64,000 bases of DNA, from assembly GCA_003024785.1 (NCBI GenBank), contig PUQB01000766.1, positions 1-64,000 on the forward strand. Direction: 5' to 3'. The DNA comes from Selaginella tamariscina. Its lineage: Eukaryota > Streptophyta > Lycopodiopsida > Selaginellales > Selaginellaceae. Positions 59,000-64,000 of this stretch are shown one piece after another (the stretch's first letter is position 1; each line of letters starts with the position of its first letter). Position numbers and translations under genes: made by a program. A model generated the notes under the pieces. That model was not told the origin of the DNA and did no database searches. It worked only from the letters and a program-made list of their open reading frames with translations.

Positions 59000-61900
59000 C
59001 ATGTATTTGTATGTTACAGGGTTGAAGAATCACGCTGTGACTCTGTATGAAGCCGGCAAGCTGGTGGACAGTAGCATTGCGGAATTCTGCAACGACCTAA
59101 AATCACTAGAGAGTACTAAACTGGAAGGAGAACTTCAACAGTTTGTTAACCACGCTCTCAGTCTTCGGTATGCATTGGAGTGCCTACGATCTGGTGGTAC
59201 AGCTACCAAGTTTGATGAACCAGACACCACAGACTACTACGAGGAATCCGAGTAAGTCTTTGACACAACACAATATATATAAATATAGAATATGCATCGG
59301 GGAATCTATAAAGCAGCCTACACTTTATTAGAATACATACTATATGTAATATTGTCTTATGCATCAGTAAGAAGTTATTCTACAAACGACGTTATATGTA
59401 TTGTAAACTTACAAAATTCGCAATACAGATAAGACTATTTGTGTCTCTATATCTCTGTTGTGTGATAGCTATAGTGAGATTATAACTGTTCATAATTTTC
59501 GTGTTACCTCTGCATATTAAATGGAGAGCTCTAACTCTATTGCTAATCAGCTCTTAATTAAGTTTCTAAAAATATATTATCGGTTTAGTATATCGCTGAA
59601 TGTGTATGTGTGTGGAATTGCGCTGTACGTGTGTGTATGCGTGCGTGCGTGCGTGCGTGCGTGCGTGTGCATGTGTGTGTGAGAGAGAGAACCATCATCA
59701 TTCAGATTTTGTCATGGCGCAGGTCACACAGGCTTAGCACGGATAGCACAGGAATCCCAACAAAGGCCCGTAGCAGAAAGCTTCCCTCGAGGTACCGTGT
59801 CGATGTTCTTCGTTGTGAAAGCTTAGCTAGCCTCACTTCAAGCACGCTGCAACGTCTCTTCCAGGTTGCTGTGCGTGCGTGTGTGCGACGCACATGAATG
59901 TACATAAGAAGTTTGGCACATACAATATAAATGTATATACATGACTGTACGATTGATTCTTTCCTTATTTCCAGCGTGATTATACGTTCGTAGTTTCAAT
60001 GGTACCACTTGCTTCTCCACCACTGGTAAGTTCCGCCAGTGTACACTTTGGCCCTCCTTCACATGCTGCTGTTACTCCCTGGATGAAGCTTCTGCTATAC
60101 AGCGTCTTTGAGGCAGGACCCTTATCTATAGTCCTTATAAGAGGTTTGTTATTCTCGTTGTGTGTGTGTTGGGTGCGAGTCTATGTATGTAGATATAACA
60201 TACGTTAGTCAGCATCTTATGGAAACACCCAGTTATACACACCTATACAGAGAGAATTGCATGTGGAAATATGTGAACATTTTATATATACGAATTTTAT
60301 CTTGCTTAACCTATAAATAATACGTTGGACAGCAATCGATCCGTCCATACATACTACTCAACTTATTGTATGAAATTGTCATCATTCGGCTACCTTTGAA
60401 AGCAGTCGAGATACATGAATATATAATTAAGCATTATATAAGTAGTGTTAAATGAGTATATTCTGATATGATACATGTTGCCTTAAATTATAATCTATCA
60501 GTGCATAGTCGATATTACAATAAGTAATAAGCATAGTCTTCAATATGTAGATATATCTATGGAGCTTAAAATTATCATATCTTAACTTAGTCCAACTTGC
60601 ATATACAGCGTATATCATGTACACATAAAGTGCATCTTCTTAAACTAAAGATTTCACCTTATATTCTCATTATTTATGCTTACACACACTTTCAGCTGCA
60701 TCAGAAATGTCTTCTGTTATACTCTGTTATCCAATCGAAGCTAGTGTTGTTTATGATTTCTCTTTATTCATTCGATAGGTTTACGATTACGACTACTTCC
60801 ACCACCTTTAGCAGGTTGCAGTAAGGCTTTAGTTTGGACATGGGACGGTACAGGTTACAGTGGTATTGGTGGACGGTATGAAGGCACAGTGATACCCGGG
60901 TCAGTGCTTCTACATGGACTGAACTCGATTCTCAGATATTCTGCGGTTCTAGTGCAACCTTTCCCCAGCGAGGCTGAATTTCTTCAGGTCTCTGTCTCTC
61001 ACACACACACACACATCACTTTAAGCTTTAAATGAACAAGGTAGTAGTGACTCCTCTTGTTGAAACAGTATGTTTGTGTTTGTGATACACATAGTGTAAC
61101 TATATGTAGACGTGCAGGAGGAAATTGTTGACGTGCCTCTGCCACTTAATGAAGACAGTTGAAGACACACCTTACAGGGTCTAGCGAGGAATCAATACAA
61201 TCTTATATGAAGTCCGTACAGGAGCTTTACTTGAAGACGGTTGGGTATGTTCGTTTCCTACGGATGAAGAAGTCCGAGGAAGAGACATCGGACTGGGTTC
61301 CCCAGACCGTGGACTTTGGAATACCTTTATCTAACACCGAGCTTTGCAAGGTAATAATGCTAAAGAATGCATCATCTTTATATTATATATGTATATACAA
61401 ACACTACTATATACATTATATATAGACATGTTATCCTGTTTACATATATGGCAATTCAAAACTACATAGAAGTATCAATGTGTACTGCACGTGTTCTATA
61501 GTATGTTAACAGATAGTAACGCAACAACATATCTTACAAAATATAATAATCTACAGTGAAATATTTATTTAGTACTAATTAAATCGATTGAAGTCTGTGT
61601 GTGAAGGTGCAGTGGCTTGTGAGCTTTTTCATAGTCAATCGCTACCAAAGCTTCAGGAGGCAATGCAACAATTGAAAAAACACTGCATGAGTTCATTGCT
61701 GAGTATCAAGCTAATGGACCTGTCGCAAAGCTTGCTTACACTGGAGAAAAGACAGAAGTCGGTAATACAGGTATTATATACACAGAAAATATGGGCACAT
61801 AATACACATCCATGTGCGTGTGCGTGTGTATGTCTATGTTTATGGGGAGAGAGAACGCCGTATTGTGTACAGGTGTTCCACGGCTTACGACGAATCTGAG

Positions 61901-62196
61901 CATGCGTTGGAACCCATTTGTGGAGCCGGAGGAAAGTTCCCCTGGTAAGCATCGGAGGAGACGTTCTGGAATGATGAGCTTTGACGGGGACATTTGAGGT
62001 ACATGCTTGTGTATGTGTACACGCATACAGACACATCTGCAGTAACATATGCACACGTTTGGTTTTGTATGAGACAGATTTACATACATATACACATTAT
62101 TCCAATTTGAACTTACTGTTCTCCTGTCTCTGATTTGTTTTCAGGGCATTCTCCCTTACTCCCGTCTATCAAGCACGACAGCCAGGTACGGTGGCA

Positions 62197-62235
<39 letters not shown>

Positions 62236-62527
62236 CGTATGAAATGCATAACTTGTTAGGTGTTTTAATATTTGTATATAGATCATATATATGTTGTGAG
62301 GCTCATAAAGTACCATGATAGGATTGATATGAATTTATTTTGTTTTAGAATCGGCGGGAGCTGTGGATGACATGGATGCCGGAGAGGTTCCATTGCCAGG
62401 TGTGAACCTGGTATTTGATGGAGTGGAACTTTTGCCTATGGACATTGCGCCATGTCTTCAAGGAAGGCTTGCTCCTGCACTGGTGGCTCAAGCAGCTGTT
62501 GCCGCTGCAAAACTTGTGAACAAGTAA
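56363..62527 (+). CDS. FAM91: FAM91 homologue (golgin-linked trafficking adaptor)
   Basis: FAM91A1 in animals joins TBC1D23 and the WDR11 complex to capture endosome-derived carriers at the trans-Golgi. Plants keep a homologue of about 1,000 residues, which this gene matches almost from end to end. About 18 exons can be traced: 56,363-56,490, 56,807-56,924, 57,015-57,110, 57,192-57,296, 57,401-57,523, 57,605-57,758, 57,939-57,999, 58,320-58,569, 58,762-58,849, 59,020-59,251, 59,723-59,864, 59,975-60,143, 60,779-60,987, 61,118-61,350, 61,594-61,770, 61,873-61,998, 62,145-62,185 and 62,349-62,527. Landmarks are FPYHLSEYVCRIMRFSPFQYY, RGLVYFDVPVFPDDRF, VAFLVDANMTSYLMMGS, RVDVLRCESLASL, VHFGPPSH and PGVNLVFDGVELLPMDI. 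One-base deficits occur near 61,159 (TT), 61,675-61,680 (A6) and 61,993-61,995 (TTT); each reads perfectly if one base is added. The middle variable region is shorter than in Arabidopsis. Confidence 0.95.
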
Positions 62528-64000
62528 GTCTCCCTTTCACTCGTTTTTTTGAGATTTCTTTTTTCTTTCTTAACATTTTCCCGATTTATTGATCAGGAAC
62601 ATTGCTTAAAATAATTTATTACACAAGTGATAAATTGTTACGTTACCTGGTAAGTATACACATTAGCTGCATCTCTGTGTGTGTGTTCATAGAAAAGCAC
62701 TATTTTTCAGACACATACATACACATACACACACTTACACTCGTATGGTTTACATCAGTTCTAAACAGCATTTTAATATCAAACGTTTCTTATTATCAAG
62801 TTTAAGGATGAATATCAGCATTCAGGCAGATGTATATCATATATCATAATCGATACAAGAACATCATGCGTATTTTATATATGGTATGTATATACAACGG
62901 AATATCACTCAATTTGTTTTGCATTTTTTGTATATTTACGAACAGATCATGCATGCAATATATGAATACACATACCTAGCATATTGTTTCTTCAATATTT
63001 TGTTTAATTTTGTTTTAATAATTTTATAAATTTAATTTTTTTTATTTTATCATTCTAACTGCAATTAGACTGGACACTGCTACAGATACACCATTAACCC
63101 ACTGCTACATACATATATGTGTGTGTGTGTGTTGTGTATGTATGCATGTGCGTACGTACGTATGTATGTACGTATAATCATTTCAGCAAGCATTACATCT
63201 TCTACATAACCTATAAGAGTTAGCAACAAATATATACATAAATATATAAATATATAAACAGATATGTAGATAACTATATTAAAGGGTTAAAGTTAACCAT
63301 ATTAAAAATCTGTTAATATTAATTAATGTATGGAAGCTAATTTTGTAATTAGGATAATCTATTATTGGTTTATAGGATAAGATTAAGATTATAGCTTTTA
63401 CTGTATATATAAACTTTGATATAAATAAAATAAAATGGTTATTGATATTTGGACTATTCTATAAATAATAATAGAATATCTTAATTATAGGATTAATTTT
63501 TACTTTAATAACCTACGTATGTATTTACTGTAGCTACTTTACATTAATTAAATTATAATAAATATAATTAATATTCATATAAATATAATCGAATTATATT
63601 TTCTATACAAATGTGAAAAATATAAGATAAAAAGTTCTAAGGAATGTGAAAATTATAAGAAATGAATTCAAGTTAATAAAGTTAATTCTTATTTTTTATT
63701 TTCTTTATTTAATTTATTTTTTTCTCTTTTTAAATCTTATTACTGAACGTGTTTATTTATTTATACACATTATGAATCATAACAAAATCCTAATAATATA
63801 TATATATATAGAGATAGATAGATAGATAGATATAGATATATATAGATATTCTCATATCAGCTGAGTCAAGATCTCAGCAGTTTAAATAATTTACATTTCG
63901 ATGTCCGTATACACACACCAATTTGCTACACAGGTGTGCGTGTGTGTGATAAGGACATCTTATAGGTATATACGGATTATCTTACTTACAGTGGAACACA
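62528..64000. other. AT-rich spacer with TA, CA and GATA microsatellites
   Basis: No gene was recognised. The stretch holds TG/GT runs near 63,117-63,133, a 'gatagatagata' run near 63,812-63,830 and strongly AT-rich DNA between. Confidence 0.5.

Noticed and set aside
51139-61998. Programmed frameshifting or RNA editing to explain the frame slips in TGD2 and FAM91
   Set aside because: Slips fall at different short homopolymers without a shared slippery motif, and nearly all are one-base deficits. Assembly error is the simpler explanation.
1-64000. Bacterial or organellar origin of the window
   Set aside because: Spliceosomal introns, nuclear-type plant genes, chromovirus insertions and plant telomere repeats all argue for nuclear DNA.

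Overview
This window is nuclear DNA from a streptophyte, either a land plant of an early-diverging lineage or a charophyte alga. The evidence is of several kinds. Coding exons are split by GT-AG introns. A short run of plant-type telomere repeat (TTTAGGG complement) lies at 40.69 kb. Two well-recognised genes match their plant forms: the chloroplast lipid-transfer protein TGD2 and FAM91. The intergenic DNA is AT-rich, packed with CA, CT and TA microsatellites, and invaded by LTR elements. No rRNA, tRNA or CRISPR locus was seen.

Layout. 0-8 kb holds two multi-exon minus-strand genes: a small PDZ-like protein of unknown function, and a larger conserved protein with a very acidic insert. 8-22 kb is a graveyard of Ty3/Gypsy elements. 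Old, decayed pieces of one element are interrupted by a solo LTR and by a nearly full-length chromovirus (13,441-19,728) flanked by a 5-base target duplication. 22-26 kb is AT-rich and carries one more decayed LTR piece. 26.5-28.1 kb holds a Crinkler/RHS-type P-loop NTPase-effector gene that appears broken.

29.4-50 kb is the most unusual part. It is an island bounded by degenerate 'cacgaagtgag' minisatellites that face opposite ways at its two ends. It holds a minus-strand gene that looks like an uncharacterised plant transposase-like protein (35.1-38.2 kb) and a plus-strand gene combining a ParB-like segment with a methyltransferase-like segment (44.4-47.5 kb). An FCP1/TIM50-like HAD phosphatase gene follows (47.8-49.0 kb). 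Upstream of each of the first two genes lies an array of an 18-base perfect palindrome, GGCGGGATTAATCCCGCC. In the second array the spacers between palindromes occur in both orientations. Another copy of the palindrome sits inside a 61-base intron of the ParB-like gene, and a 14-base piece lies in the NTPase gene at 26.5 kb. I regard this palindrome system as the best candidate for something undescribed.

50.6-62.5 kb holds ordinary host genes: TGD2 (about 7 exons) and FAM91 (about 18 exons), both on the plus strand. Both can be traced almost end to end, but their frame slips by one base at several short homopolymers. The same happens in other genes of the window. This looks more like homopolymer-length errors in the assembly than like pseudogenes, and it affects how every broken frame here should be read.
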